A stretch of DNA of 64,000 nt from Porphyromonadaceae bacterium FC4 (GTDB lineage: Bacteria > Bacteroidota > Bacteroidia > Bacteroidales > Porphyromonadaceae). This document shows, one piece after another, positions 20,461 through 29,295 of the stretch; the stretch's first letter is position 1, and every line of letters begins with the position of its first letter. Below the pieces are notes generated by a model. It saw nothing but the letters and a program-made list of their open reading frames with translations. It ran no database searches and was not told the origin of the DNA. The DNA is taken from assembly GCA_900120395.1 (NCBI GenBank), contig LT635552.1, positions 62,001-126,000 on the forward strand, in the 5' to 3' direction. The translations under genes were made by a program, and so were the position numbers.

Positions 20461-21966
20461 ATGGCAAGATACACCACAGAAATCTCTCATACCTTTGGAG
20501 AATACTTGCTTATTCCAGGGCTAACCACTCGTGAATGCACGCCGGAAAACATTGATCTTCGCACCCCACTGACTAAGTTTCGGAAAGGTGAAGAGCCAAA
20601 GATACGGCTCAACATCCCTTTTGTCAGTGCCATCATGCAGTCGGTTTCGAACGATACGCTTGCCATAGAGCTGGCGCGAAATGGTGGACTCTCCTTCATC
20701 TACGCCTCTCAAACGATCGAGAGTCAGGCGGAGATGGTGCGCAAGGTGAAGAAGTTTAAGGCTGGGTTTGTCACCTCTGACTCCAACCTCACGCCTGCCC
20801 ACACCCTGCAGGATGTCCTCGACCTGGTAGATGAGACCGGGCACTCCACCATCGCCATCACCGATGACGGTATGCCGAATGGAAAGCTGCTGGGTATCGT
20901 CACCAGCAGAGACTACCGGCTGAGCACGACACCGCGTGAGACGAAGATCAGCGAATTCATGACTCCCTTCGAAAAGCTCATTGTAGCGAAGGCCGGCATC
21001 ACGCTCTCCGAAGCCAATGACATCATCTGGGACCATAAGCTAAACACCCTCCCCATCATCACCGAGGACCAGCACCTGAGCCACTTTGTCTTCAGAAAAG
21101 ACTACGACTCACATCGCGAAAACCCCTACGAGCTGTCCGACAAGCAGGACAAGACTCTACTGGTCGGTGCCGGCATCAATACGCGCGACTACAAAGAGCG
21201 GGTACCGGCACTGGTCGAGGCAGGGGCAGATGTCCTCTGTATCGACTCGTCCGACGGCTACTCCGAGTGGCAAAGTGACACCATCAAGTGGGTGAAAGAA
21301 AACTATCCGGAGGTGCCGGTGGGTGCCGGGAATGTGGTTGAGAAGGATGGCTTTGAGTACCTGGCAAAAGCAGGTGCCGACTTTATCAAGGTTGGTATTG
21401 GCGGTGGCTCCATCTGCATCACCCGTGAGCAAAAGGGTATTGGCCGCGGTCAGGCATCAGCGGTCATCGAGGTAGCCCAAGCCCGAGATGAGTACTTCGA
21501 AAAAACCGGAGAGTACATCCCGATCTGCTCGGACGGTGGCATCGTCTACGACTACCACATCGTGCTCGCACTGGCGATGGGTGCCGATTTCCTAATGATG
21601 GGTCGCTACTTTGCCCGCTTTGACGAGTCTCCGACCAAGCTCCTGCGTGTCAACGGCAGCTACGTGAAGGAGTACTGGGGTGAAGGATCCAACAGGGCAA
21701 AAAACTGGCAGCGCTACGACTCCGGCAGTGAGACTGCAGGAATGAAGTTTGAGGAAGGTGTAGACTCCTACATCCCCTATGCGGGTAAGATGAAGGACAG
21801 CCTCCTCAGCACACTTGGCAAGATCAAGTCGACCATGTGCAGCTGTGGATCCACCGACATACCACACCTCAAGGAAAACGCCCACATCACCCTGGTATCG
21901 CAGACCTCTATCGTAGAGGGTGGCGCACATGATGTGATCCTAAAAGATAGTGCGAAGAGCCGCTAA
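20461..21966 (+). CDS. guaB: IMP dehydrogenase, Tritrichomonas-type
   Basis: This enzyme oxidises IMP to XMP with NAD, the committed step to guanine nucleotides. The 501-residue (beta/alpha)8 barrel has a CBS pair inserted at about residues 105-220. The catalytic loop [12 protein letters not shown] places the nucleophile at Cys319, and the mobile flap [16 protein letters not shown] holds Arg418-Tyr419. These are the same numbers and motifs as in the Tritrichomonas foetus enzyme, and the C-terminal TMCSCG and [11 protein letters not shown] segments also match it. Common bacterial IMPDHs instead read GPGSICTT at the loop. It is monocistronic, with its own promoter and a strong terminator. Confidence 0.92.
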   Translation: MARYTTEISHTFGEYLLIPGLTTRECTPENIDLRTPLTKFRKGEEPKIRLNIPFVSAIMQSVSNDTLAIELARNGGLSFIYASQTIESQAEMVRKVKKFKAGFVTSDSNLTPAHTLQDVLDLVDETGHSTIAITDDGMPNGKLLGIVTSRDYRLSTTPRETKISEFMTPFEKLIVAKAGITLSEANDIIWDHKLNTLPIITEDQHLSHFVFRKDYDSHRENPYELSDKQDKTLLVGAGINTRDYKERVPALVEAGADVLCIDSSDGYSEWQSDTIKWVKENYPEVPVGAGNVVEKDGFEYLAKAGADFIKVGIGGGSICITREQKGIGRGQASAVIEVAQARDEYFEKTGEYIPICSDGGIVYDYHIVLALAMGADFLMMGRYFARFDESPTKLLRVNGSYVKEYWGEGSNRAKNWQRYDSGSETAGMKFEEGVDSYIPYAGKMKDSLLSTLGKIKSTMCSCGSTDIPHLKENAHITLVSQTSIVEGGAHDVILKDSAKSR

Positions 21967-21993
21967 GAGCGGGCTACTACGACACTGAAACAG

Positions 21994-22038
21994 AGAGGGC
22001 AGCACTGTGACAAACTACAGTGCTGCCCTCTTCTTTGT
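21994..22038 (+). terminator. Rho-independent terminator after guaB
   Basis: A perfect 15-bp stem, AGAGGGCAGCACTGT at 21994-22008 and its complement at 22017-22031, has an 8-nt loop and is followed by a T-rich TCTTTGTC. Confidence 0.88.
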
Positions 22039-22083
22039 CTACGATCTCCAAATAACCTAAGGAGTTGACGTGTACTAAAAAAG

Positions 22084-22170
22084 TTTCCTACTGGAAACAG
22101 ATCGCTACTATCCGTCAAATCGTTTTGTTTCCTACTGGAAACATTTCCCTTTTATCCGTCAAATTTTTCC
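22084..22170 (+). repeat. Tandem-palindrome intergenic repeat, copy 3
   Basis: Cores TTTCCTACTGGAAA start at 22084 and 22128, spaced 44 bp. The first half-site is intact; the second reads CTTTTATCCGTCAAAT. It is in the convergent gap between guaB (plus) and miaA (minus), downstream of the guaB terminator. The rest of the gap (22171-22319) holds nothing recognised. Confidence 0.95.
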
Positions 22171-22319
22171 ACCCCTCTCCGAGTCACAAAAATAGGGAGA
22201 CTTGATGCCTTCTCGTCTTCCTTAGTTCGTTCCCCATGCGCTACTTGATGTCGTGATTGATGCTCCTCCGTAAAGTCATCATGCTCAGCCCCAACCTACA
22301 TCATCCCCATCGACTACCT

Positions 22320-23210
22320 CTAAACCTCGAATGCGTGAACCTTGTCTAGCCGGATCACCTGTACTCCGGGCAGCTTTTGGAAGAAGCGGAGCTGCTGACG
22401 GGCAAAGACGCGCGTGTTCTTTTGGATCAGTCGTTTGCACTCCTCCAGAGTGATCTTTCCGTCCAGATAAGCAAAGCACTCCTTGTATCCAATGGTGCGA
22501 AGGGCATTCCGGTCTCGATAGGGCAAGAGTGCCTGAGCCTCTGCGACCAGTCCCTCCGCCAGCATCTCCTCCACTCGACGATTGATCCGATCGTAGAGCA
22601 CCTCCCGCTCCCGCTCTAGAGCCATCACTTGTACCGGAAAAGGTAGGTCTCGCAGGCACCCCGTATGAAAAGAGGAGAAAGCCCTACCGGTGCTTCGATA
22701 CACCTCAAGGGCACGAATCAGGCGCCTGTGGTTGTTGGGATCGACACGGTCCAGATACAGAGGATCCACCTGCCTCAGCTCTTCACGGATTGGTGCTAAG
22801 CCTTTTTCCTGAAAGAGCTCCCACACTTCAGTCCTGACCGCAGCAGGCACACTGGGGATGGGATCCATCCGAAAGAGTAGCGCCTGTATATAGAGCATCG
22901 ATCCCCCCACGATCAGCACTCGCTCGTGCCCCTCACTCAGGAGCTGGCTCGTGAGCTGCAGAGCATCCTCGGCAAAGTCGTATGCTGAGTAAGCAGCATC
23001 CGGAGACAGCGTCTGCACAAAGTAGTAGTCTACCTCACGTCGCAGACGCAGGGAGGGTGCCGCAGTACCTATGGACATATGCCGGTAGATCTGCCGAGAG
23101 TCAGCCGATAGGATTGGCGCACCATACGCTTGTGCCTTGGCGTGAGCGAAGGCAGTCTTTCCCACTCCCGTGGGTCCGACGATGATCGTGACACCCGACG
23201 CCAGTTCCAT
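22320..23210 (-). CDS. miaA: tRNA dimethylallyltransferase
   Basis: MiaA transfers a dimethylallyl group to N6 of A37 in tRNAs that read UNN codons. The 296-residue protein has the Walker A motif GPTGVGKT (about residues 13-20), the SADSRQIYRHMSIGTAAPS substrate motif (about 36-54), and the later DPNNHRRLIRALEVYRSTGR segment. It is the last gene of the pyrF-lpx operon, 7 bp after the neighbouring gene's stop. Confidence 0.95.
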   Translation of the reverse strand: MELASGVTIIVGPTGVGKTAFAHAKAQAYGAPILSADSRQIYRHMSIGTAAPSLRLRREVDYYFVQTLSPDAAYSAYDFAEDALQLTSQLLSEGHERVLIVGGSMLYIQALLFRMDPIPSVPAAVRTEVWELFQEKGLAPIREELRQVDPLYLDRVDPNNHRRLIRALEVYRSTGRAFSSFHTGCLRDLPFPVQVMALEREREVLYDRINRRVEEMLAEGLVAEAQALLPYRDRNALRTIGYKECFAYLDGKITLEECKRLIQKNTRVFARQQLRFFQKLPGVQVIRLDKVHAFEV

Positions 23211-23217
23211 TCGGGGA

Positions 23218-23781
23218 CTAGAGCTCCTCCTCCGAGATATCTAGATCGGAGAGTTCGTCCTCACTGTAGTCGTCGCTCTCATAGCCCATCTCCTTGATCA
23301 GATCGATATCCGCCGGAGCTTTCTTTTGGCTCTGCTTGATGGGTTGTGTAGGTTCAATGAGGTCATCGATGGAGCTTGTCTGTACCGGAGCCACTCCACT
23401 CTCAAGGACGACCTCCGGCTCATCAAGTGACTCTCCGAGCTTGACCTCTCGGAGTTCTATGTAGAGAGAGCGGTTGCCCAGCATGTCGAATGTATAGAGC
23501 AGTCGGTCTCCCTTGTCCTCCAGAAAGTCCTCCAGATAGGTATCCTCCATGACGTAGACCTCCTCGTCGGAGCGTCCGAATCCCATATCCACGAGGTGAA
23601 TATCCTGCTCCGGCTTCCACTGACGATTCGTGATTCTAAAGAGCGCCGGCTCACTGGCGGCGTAGCCCAGGGTACGCTGTAGTGCTTGGTGCAAAGCCAA
23701 AAACGTATCCGAGCCATCGATGAGGATGTCTCTTCGAAAATCCTTGACCTCATTCGAGGCGATGACAAATCTGTAGACCAT
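23218..23781 (-). CDS. pRiA4b ORF-3-like protein
   Basis: This 187-residue protein belongs to the plasmid pRiA4b ORF-3 / IS1096 TnpR-like family. The N-terminal MVYRFVIASNEVKDFRRDIL and the LEDFLEDKGDRLLYTFDMLG stretch (about 83-102) are the recognisable core. A low-complexity, highly acidic tail (SDDYSEDELSDLDISEEEL) follows. Despite the family's mobile-element name it is a stable chromosomal gene here, between lpxA and miaA. Its molecular role is unknown. Confidence 0.75.
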   Translation of the reverse strand: MVYRFVIASNEVKDFRRDILIDGSDTFLALHQALQRTLGYAASEPALFRITNRQWKPEQDIHLVDMGFGRSDEEVYVMEDTYLEDFLEDKGDRLLYTFDMLGNRSLYIELREVKLGESLDEPEVVLESGVAPVQTSSIDDLIEPTQPIKQSQKKAPADIDLIKEMGYESDDYSEDELSDLDISEEEL

Positions 23782-23805
23782 ATCTTCTTGTGCGTCTCTA
23801 TTCGT

Positions 23806-24606
23806 TTATTCTATCGAACCACGGACGATTCCCCGTTGCGAAGACCTGATAAAGCTCAGGATCTTGTCTTTCTCCGGGCAGTCTTCGATCTCCTCCTCGA
23901 TCGTCCTTAGGGCATCCGAGTTGTTGAGACCTCTATTGTAGAGCGTACGGTAGATATCGTTGATCCTGAAGATCTGATCGTTGGAAAACTTACGCCTCCT
24001 CAAGCCTACGATATTGATACCGCAGTAGGCTGCCGGCTCACGACCGATAAGGGTATAGGGCGGAATATCCATCACCAGGCGAGAGCCTCCCTGGATCATC
24101 GCGTGATCGCCGATGCGTACGAACTGGTGTACCAACGTACCCCCGCTGCATATCGCATAGTCCATGACCTCTACTTCTCCTGCCAACTGTGCAGTATTAC
24201 CGAGGATGACGTGGTTGTGCACCACGCAGTCATGCGCCACGTGGGCATAAGCCATGATCAGGCAGTCATCGCCGATCTTGGTTGTGCTCTTGGAGGCCGT
24301 TCCTCTGCTGACGGTCACATACTCCCGAATGGTCGTCCGGTCACCGATCACAGCCGTTGACTCCTCGCCCCTAAACTTCAGATCCTGAGGTAGCCCGGCA
24401 ATCACGGCATAGGGATGAATCTCACACTCCGCCCCGATACGGGAGCCACTGCGGATGATTGCCCCTGAGTGTATGTGTGTGTCTTTGCCGATGGTGACAT
24501 TGTCCTCAATGATTGCAAATGCGTCCACCCTTACACCCTCCGCCAGAACTGCTCCGGGATGTACGATGGCGTGCTCACTGATCTGCTTGGTATTATTATT
24601 CATCAT
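23806..24606 (-). CDS. lpxA: UDP-N-acetylglucosamine acyltransferase
   Basis: LpxA adds the first acyl chain in lipid A synthesis. The 266-residue protein shows left-handed beta-helix hexapeptide repeats (HPGAVLAEGVRVDAFAIIED onward) and the active-site region AYAHVAHDCVVHNHVILGN (about 120-138), which includes the catalytic histidine. The C-terminal helical domain starts near residue 195. Two adjacent ATGs (24606 and 24603) are possible. The gene overlaps the end of lpxC/fabZ by up to 11 nt, indicating coupled translation. Confidence 0.96.
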   Translation of the reverse strand: MMNNNTKQISEHAIVHPGAVLAEGVRVDAFAIIEDNVTIGKDTHIHSGAIIRSGSRIGAECEIHPYAVIAGLPQDLKFRGEESTAVIGDRTTIREYVTVSRGTASKSTTKIGDDCLIMAYAHVAHDCVVHNHVILGNTAQLAGEVEVMDYAICSGGTLVHQFVRIGDHAMIQGGSRLVMDIPPYTLIGREPAAYCGINIVGLRRRKFSNDQIFRINDIYRTLYNRGLNNSDALRTIEEEIEDCPEKDKILSFIRSSQRGIVRGSIE

Positions 24607-26005
24607 TACTATCCCTATTATTCTTTATTATCTGAGCCAAAAACTCTGTTTCAAACACCAGCTTATCTCCTACGAACCCCACACCCCGCATACTCGCCAT
24701 ACTTCGGCGAACCGGCTCGATAAAGCTGACCCGAAACACCACCGTATCTCCGGGAACTACTTTGTGTCTAAACTTAGTGTTGTCAATCTTCACAAAGTAA
24801 GTCGAGTAGCCACAGGAGGTTTTCTTGAGCTGGCTCATGACCATGATCCCTGCCGCTTGCGCCGCACCCTCCACCAGCAAGACCCCCGGCACTACCGGAT
24901 CACCTGGGAAGTGACCTTGGAAGAACGGCTCATTAATCGAGAAATTCTTGACGGCAATAATATCATTCGATCCGATCTCCATCACCTTATCCACCATCAG
25001 CATCGGGAAGCGGTGGGGCAGCAACTTATTGATATCTTGGACGGTCATCAGTGCGGGACGGTTAGGATCATAGATCGGTGCACGCTCCTGGTTTTGTCGG
25101 ATGTCCTTTCGGATGAGCTTGGCCAGCTTGGTATTGATGGAGTGACCGGGGCAGGTAGCGATCACCCGCCCTCTCAGCCTGCAGCCGATGAGTGCGAGGT
25201 CACCCAGCAGGTCGAGTAGTTTGTGTCGGGCAGGCTCGTTATTGTACTGCAGCGGCTTATTGTTGATATAGCCCAGCTGGTCTGCCGAGATATCCTTCAC
25301 CCCCACCGAGTTGGCAAGCTTATCCATCTGCTCCTGGGGCAGCTTTTGGTCGTAGATGACGATCGCATTATCCAGGTCCCCACCCTTGATCAGGTCCCTC
25401 TCCAGCAGCTCTTTGATCTCCCGCACGAAAACGAACGTACGTGCTGTTGAGATTTCCTCGGCAAAGTCATCCAAGCACTCCAGTGAAGCGTATTGGTTGG
25501 ACAGGATGACCGAGTCAAAGGAGATCAACACATTGGCACAAAAGCGATCATCCGGCAGCAGCGTCAGCTTAGTACCGCTCTTCGGGTCGCTCACCTCTAT
25601 TTTCTTGGTAACGATATACTCTTCGCGCACCTGAGACTGCTCCTCAAGCCCCACCTCCTGTATCTTTTCCACAAAAGAGCGGGCACTGCCATCCATGATC
25701 GGAAACTCCGGCGCATCTACCTCTATGAGACAGTTGTCCACCCCGAGTGCGTACAGTGCTGCCATAGCGTGCTCGATGGTGCTTACTTTCATCTTTTCGT
25801 TGGAGAGGACGGTGCCCCGATCCGTCTTGGACACAAACTCTGCCAGTGCACTCAGGGTGGGCTTGTCCGGCAGGTCGACACGACGGATCCGTATACCGTA
25901 GTTGCACGCCGCCGGACTAAACTTAATGTTGATATCCAGCCCCGTGTGGAGTCCCTTCCCTTGTAGCTCGAAAGAATTGGCTAGTGTATGTTGCTTATTA
26001 TTCAT
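24596..26005 (-). CDS. lpxC/fabZ: Bifunctional UDP-3-O-acyl-GlcNAc deacetylase / 3-hydroxyacyl-ACP dehydratase
   Basis: This is a natural fusion of LpxC and FabZ, known from Bacteroidota. The 469-residue chain has the LpxC part at about 1-305, with zinc ligands H79 (STIEHAM), H261 and D265 (HKLLDLLGD). FabZ follows at about 320-465, with LLPHRFPML, the catalytic H365 in GHFPGDP and E379 in LLVEGAAQ. LpxC makes the committed step of lipid A; FabZ supplies hydroxyacyl-ACP chemistry. The ATG at 26005 overlaps the lpxD stop (ATGAATAA); an upstream in-frame start at 26026 lies inside lpxD and adds seven unconserved residues. Confidence 0.95.
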   Translation of the reverse strand: MNNKQHTLANSFELQGKGLHTGLDINIKFSPAACNYGIRIRRVDLPDKPTLSALAEFVSKTDRGTVLSNEKMKVSTIEHAMAALYALGVDNCLIEVDAPEFPIMDGSARSFVEKIQEVGLEEQSQVREEYIVTKKIEVSDPKSGTKLTLLPDDRFCANVLISFDSVILSNQYASLECLDDFAEEISTARTFVFVREIKELLERDLIKGGDLDNAIVIYDQKLPQEQMDKLANSVGVKDISADQLGYINNKPLQYNNEPARHKLLDLLGDLALIGCRLRGRVIATCPGHSINTKLAKLIRKDIRQNQERAPIYDPNRPALMTVQDINKLLPHRFPMLMVDKVMEIGSNDIIAVKNFSINEPFFQGHFPGDPVVPGVLLVEGAAQAAGIMVMSQLKKTSCGYSTYFVKIDNTKFRHKVVPGDTVVFRVSFIEPVRRSMASMRGVGFVGDKLVFETEFLAQIIKNNRDSNDE

Positions 26006-27086
26006 TGGTCTTACCTGGTGTTGCATTGCCGTTTTTCAGCTCACTCAGCTGTTGCTTCAGCTCGTCAACTTCCTTGCGTAGGCGGGATAGTTCGCGATCC
26101 ATGGTGGGCAGACTGATATACTTGGCTGCCGCTTTCATCGCTTTGACGTGAGGATGAGCGGGAGAGCCGAAGTAGACCCCCTCCTCTTTTATATCACTGA
26201 TGACCCCGCTTTGGGCAGCCAGGGTCACACGATCAGCGGTCTGTAGGTGACCCGATACGCCCACCTGTCCGCCCAGACGGTTCCACGCCCCAAGCTTTGA
26301 GGAGCCCGCGACACCGGACTGGGCAGCAATGACGGTATGTTCGTTTACCTCCGTGTTGTGTGCCAGCTGTACCAGGTTATCGATCTTCACCCCCTTACGG
26401 ATGATCGTCGCATCCAGCACAGCGCGATCGATACAGGAGTTGGCTCCCACATCGACATCGTCCTCGAGGATGACCCTACCGGTCTGGGGGATCTTTTTGT
26501 ACCCATCCTCCGTCGGTGCGAAGCCAAACCCATCCGACCCTATCACGGCACCGGAGTGGATGATGCAGCGCTTGCCGATGGTCGTATGGTCGCAGATCAC
26601 CGCCTGGTGGTACACCTTTGTGTTTTCGTCCAGCTTGCAGTTATTGCCCACAAATGCCTGGGGCATGATGGCACAGCCTGCGCCGATCTTGGTATGCTCA
26701 CCGACATACGCTAGCGGACCCACATAAGCCGTAGGATCCACCTCCGCCGTCGGGTGCACCACCGCCAGCTCAGAGATGCCGGGTGTCAGGGTGGATTGGC
26801 TCTTGATGAGCGCCAAAAGGGTAGCCAGCGACTCATAGGCATTCTCCACACGGATCAGCGTGGTCCGCACCTCCTCGGTTGGCGCAAAGTCCTTATTCAC
26901 CAAGACGGCGCTGCACTTCGTCGTGTACAAAAAGTGCTCGTACGCAGAGTTGGACAAAAAGCTCAAGTCCCCCTCTCCCCCCTTCTCTATACTGCTAAAG
27001 CCGGAGAGGATCACATCCGGATCCCCCTCCACGACTCCACCTAGGTACTCTGCTACTTTCTGAGCAGATATTTCTGTCTTCTTCAC
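25998..27086 (-). CDS. lpxD: UDP-3-O-acylglucosamine N-acyltransferase
   Basis: LpxD attaches the N-linked acyl chain to the lipid A precursor. The 362 residues have an N-terminal uridine-binding domain (about 1-105), a hexapeptide beta-helix (about 106-320), and IIHSGAVIGSDGFGFAPTED with the adjacent active-site region. The catalytic histidine is in LVQLAHNTEV. A C-terminal coiled coil, DRELSRLRKEVDELKQQLSE, is typical. The start codon is GTG (27086), since no ATG lies nearby in frame. It is preceded by pyrF at 29 bp. Confidence 0.95.
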   Translation of the reverse strand: MKKTEISAQKVAEYLGGVVEGDPDVILSGFSSIEKGGEGDLSFLSNSAYEHFLYTTKCSAVLVNKDFAPTEEVRTTLIRVENAYESLATLLALIKSQSTLTPGISELAVVHPTAEVDPTAYVGPLAYVGEHTKIGAGCAIMPQAFVGNNCKLDENTKVYHQAVICDHTTIGKRCIIHSGAVIGSDGFGFAPTEDGYKKIPQTGRVILEDDVDVGANSCIDRAVLDATIIRKGVKIDNLVQLAHNTEVNEHTVIAAQSGVAGSSKLGAWNRLGGQVGVSGHLQTADRVTLAAQSGVISDIKEEGVYFGSPAHPHVKAMKAAAKYISLPTMDRELSRLRKEVDELKQQLSELKNGNATPGKTNE

Positions 27087-27115
27087 TTATCTCTGATTGT
27101 CTTTTAGAGTTAGTT

Positions 27116-27946
27116 TCATACGATCCCTCTCTCCTCGAGGATCTGCGCCATCTCCTGCTGCAGCTTGTGTGCCTGCTCGGCAGCTTTTTCGGCAAAGTCC
27201 GGTCCGTCGCTCGCAAAGATGATACCCCTGGAGGAGTTGACCAGTAGGCCACACTCATCGTTGAGCCCGTAGCGGCAGACCTCACCGAGAGAGCCGCCCT
27301 GAGCACCCACACCCGGGACCAGGAGAAAAGAGTGAGGAACGATCTCACGGATGGAGCGAAAGTATTCCGGCTGAGTGGCACCCACCACATACATGATCTC
27401 GTCGGGGCCGCCCCATCCGGCTGATGTCCGGAGGATCTCCTCATAGAGCTCCCCTCCACCGTCGAGCCGGAGGTGCTGAAAGTCGGCAGAGCCCCTATTG
27501 GAGGTCAGAGCCAGCAGCACCACCCACCGACTATCGTACTTGAGAAATGGCGAGACACTGTCGGAGCCCATATACGGAGCCACCGTGACCGCATCCGCAT
27601 CGAGGACCTCGTACGCAGCTCGAGCATAGAGGCTGGAGGTATTTCCGATGTCCCCGCGCTTGGCATCAAGGATCACAAAGATCTCCGGGTGCTTCGACCG
27701 AATGTATCGGATCGTCTCCTCCAGCACCTCATGACCCTTGGCACCCATCGCTTCATAAAAAGCGGCATTGGGCTTATACGCCACAGCATACTCCGCCGTG
27801 GCATCCACGATCTGCCGGTTGAAAGAAAGGACACCCTCCGCGTCTCCATCCAGGTGCCGGGGTAGCTTCAGTGGATCGCTATCCAGCCCCACACATAGAA
27901 ATGAACGCTTAACTCTAATCTGCTCAAGTAGCTCTTTTCGTGTCAT
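27116..27946 (-). CDS. pyrF: Orotidine 5'-phosphate decarboxylase
   Basis: PyrF makes UMP from OMP. The ATG at 27946 gives 276 residues beginning MTRKELLEQIRVKRSFLCVG; the frame stays open upstream but without conserved sequence. The motif FVILDAKRGDIGNTSS (about 82-97) carries the catalytic Lys/Asp pair, and VAPYMGSDSVSPFL and LVPGVGAQGG are the type 2 (long form) phosphate-binding segments. It heads the operon that continues with lpxD. Confidence 0.94.
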   Translation of the reverse strand: MTRKELLEQIRVKRSFLCVGLDSDPLKLPRHLDGDAEGVLSFNRQIVDATAEYAVAYKPNAAFYEAMGAKGHEVLEETIRYIRSKHPEIFVILDAKRGDIGNTSSLYARAAYEVLDADAVTVAPYMGSDSVSPFLKYDSRWVVLLALTSNRGSADFQHLRLDGGGELYEEILRTSAGWGGPDEIMYVVGATQPEYFRSIREIVPHSFLLVPGVGAQGGSLGEVCRYGLNDECGLLVNSSRGIIFASDGPDFAEKAAEQAHKLQQEMAQILEERGIV

Positions 27947-27976
27947 AACAGTCAATGTCAGTACAATCCTCCCAAG

Positions 27977-27984
27977 CAAAGATA
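27977..27984 (-). promoter_or_regulatory. Likely -7 box for the pyrF-lpx-miaA operon
   Basis: TATCTTTG on the minus strand matches TAnnTTTG and lies about 31 bp upstream of the pyrF ATG. No clear TTTG is seen at -33. The sequence just upstream is a C-rich run. Confidence 0.45.
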
Positions 27985-28106
27985 CACTATTCCCACTAAT
28001 TTCACCCCCCGCCCCCGACGGTCGTCGGGAACGCACAACGGCATTCGTCTGGAACGCCATCTATTGTAAATAAGGTGTGGACAGAGTATTGGGAAGTTCG
28101 GTTCCA

Positions 28107-28697
28107 CCGACCCCTGCGGGGTTGGCAATCAGTTTGACCCTATGGCGACCCCTGGCGGGGTCGTTTTGTTGCGGGGCGGGCACTTCCTTTTCCGGGGTCT
28201 TCGGTGCTGCACACCTCGACACCCGGGCTATGAAAAAGGCACCCCTGCGGGGTGCTGTCTACCAACTACCAAACCAACATGGCAACCCCGTGAGTTCGGC
28301 TCTGCCGACCCCGCCAGGGGTCGTTCCTTCATAGCCGGTGGTCGAGGAGGGGCGAATGCCCCGACGATGACCTCCGGAAAAGACGAATCATCCCCTCCTC
28401 CCGACCCCGCAGGGGTCGCCATAGGGTTGAGGATGGTACGACTCCAACGTTCGTCGGAGTCGTGTTTTGGGGAGAGGATCGTTTCCCCAGGGTCAGATGC
28501 TCCTACGGAACTCTGACCCTGGGCTACACTCTTCGACCCCGACGTGCGTCGGGGTCATTCACCTCTGCAGTATGCACCGATGGAGACGACCCCGAAGGGG
28601 TCGCACAATGTAGCCCCGGGTCAGAGCTCCGTAAGAGCGTCTGACCCGGGGTGATTGATCAGCAAAGAATTCCCGACCCCGACGCACGTTGGGGTCG
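28107..28697. repeat. Hairpin-dense GC-rich repeat cluster
   Basis: At least ten inverted repeats are packed into about 590 bp with no gene. Most are built on CGACCCC/GGGGTCG arms (28107-28125, 28146-28163, 28239-28255, 28306-28323, 28402-28418, 28587-28603), with longer ones at 28439-28463, 28535-28556 and 28674-28697. Two 12-bp perfect stems carry CCCAGGGTCAGA (28486-28523) and CCCCGGGTCAGA (28614-28651) arms. The left part forms a large imperfect palindrome (28138-28426). It resembles clusters of REP/BIME-type elements. Short reading frames across it are repeat-driven. Confidence 0.9.
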
Positions 28698-28784
28698 TAC
28701 CACCACCGAAGAGACCACCCCCTATATCATTGACAAACAAACCGATACACCACTCTAAAAAGGCGGGCGGCTGAGGGCAAAAAG

Positions 28785-28870
28785 TTTCCTACTGGAAACA
28801 TTTCTCTTCTATCCGTCAAATCATTCGCTTTCCTACTGGAAACATTCCGCTACTATCCGTCCAATTTTTT
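28785..28870 (+). repeat. Tandem-palindrome intergenic repeat, copy 4
   Basis: Cores TTTCCTACTGGAAA start at 28785 and 28829 (44 bp apart). Half-sites are CTTCTATCCGTCAAAT and a variant CTACTATCCGTCCAAT. It follows the hairpin cluster, and about 55 bp upstream repeats the ATTGACAAACA stretch also seen before copy 2. Confidence 0.95.
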
Positions 28871-29295
28871 GGCGTCAAGTAAGGAGCAAATACCCGGGAT
28901 TTCTAAACGTGATGACTCTGATGCCTCAGTGCTAATGGCATAATCGCTGCTTGCATGACCCAAACGTTAAGAAATTAATGATTAGAGCCCGAAGGCGAGC
29001 CTGGAAAAACAAATAACTCTTTTAGACGACGGGTAAATAAAAGGGGTGGTGAAATCCGTGACCAAACCCTGTCTTCGGGGGCCAAATATTGGATTTAACC
29101 CACCGAAGCGAAAAATTTGTTTTATAAAATAAGTGGTCTTTATATAAAATATTAGTATATTGTCAGCGTATCCATGACTGCCGGCTCAACATGCCGCCGG
29201 CGAAATTGATCGGACGAGGCCACAAGTTTAAACACATAATAATCTGAACGGCAAAGGTCCACACCGGATTTGCTGTCCACATAAAAAAAAACCAG
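28871..29295. other. AT-richer upstream region of the PUL-like locus
   Basis: No gene was found. The stretch contains an AT-rich patch (about 29105-29160), likely holding the promoter of the downstream locus, although no exact TAnnTTTG box was found. AAATCC/GGATTT arms (about 29050-29096) and GCCGGC/GCCGGC (about 29180-29204) could form hairpins. Composition differs from the GC-rich cluster before it. Confidence 0.45.

Noticed and set aside
20461-21966. Eukaryotic contamination because of trichomonad-like IMPDH
   Set aside because: The gene has a Bacteroidota promoter, a bacterial terminator, and continuous bacterial flanks.
28142-28516. Possible 124-residue protein in the hairpin cluster
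   Set aside because: It is encoded entirely by GC-rich inverted repeats and several competing frames exist.
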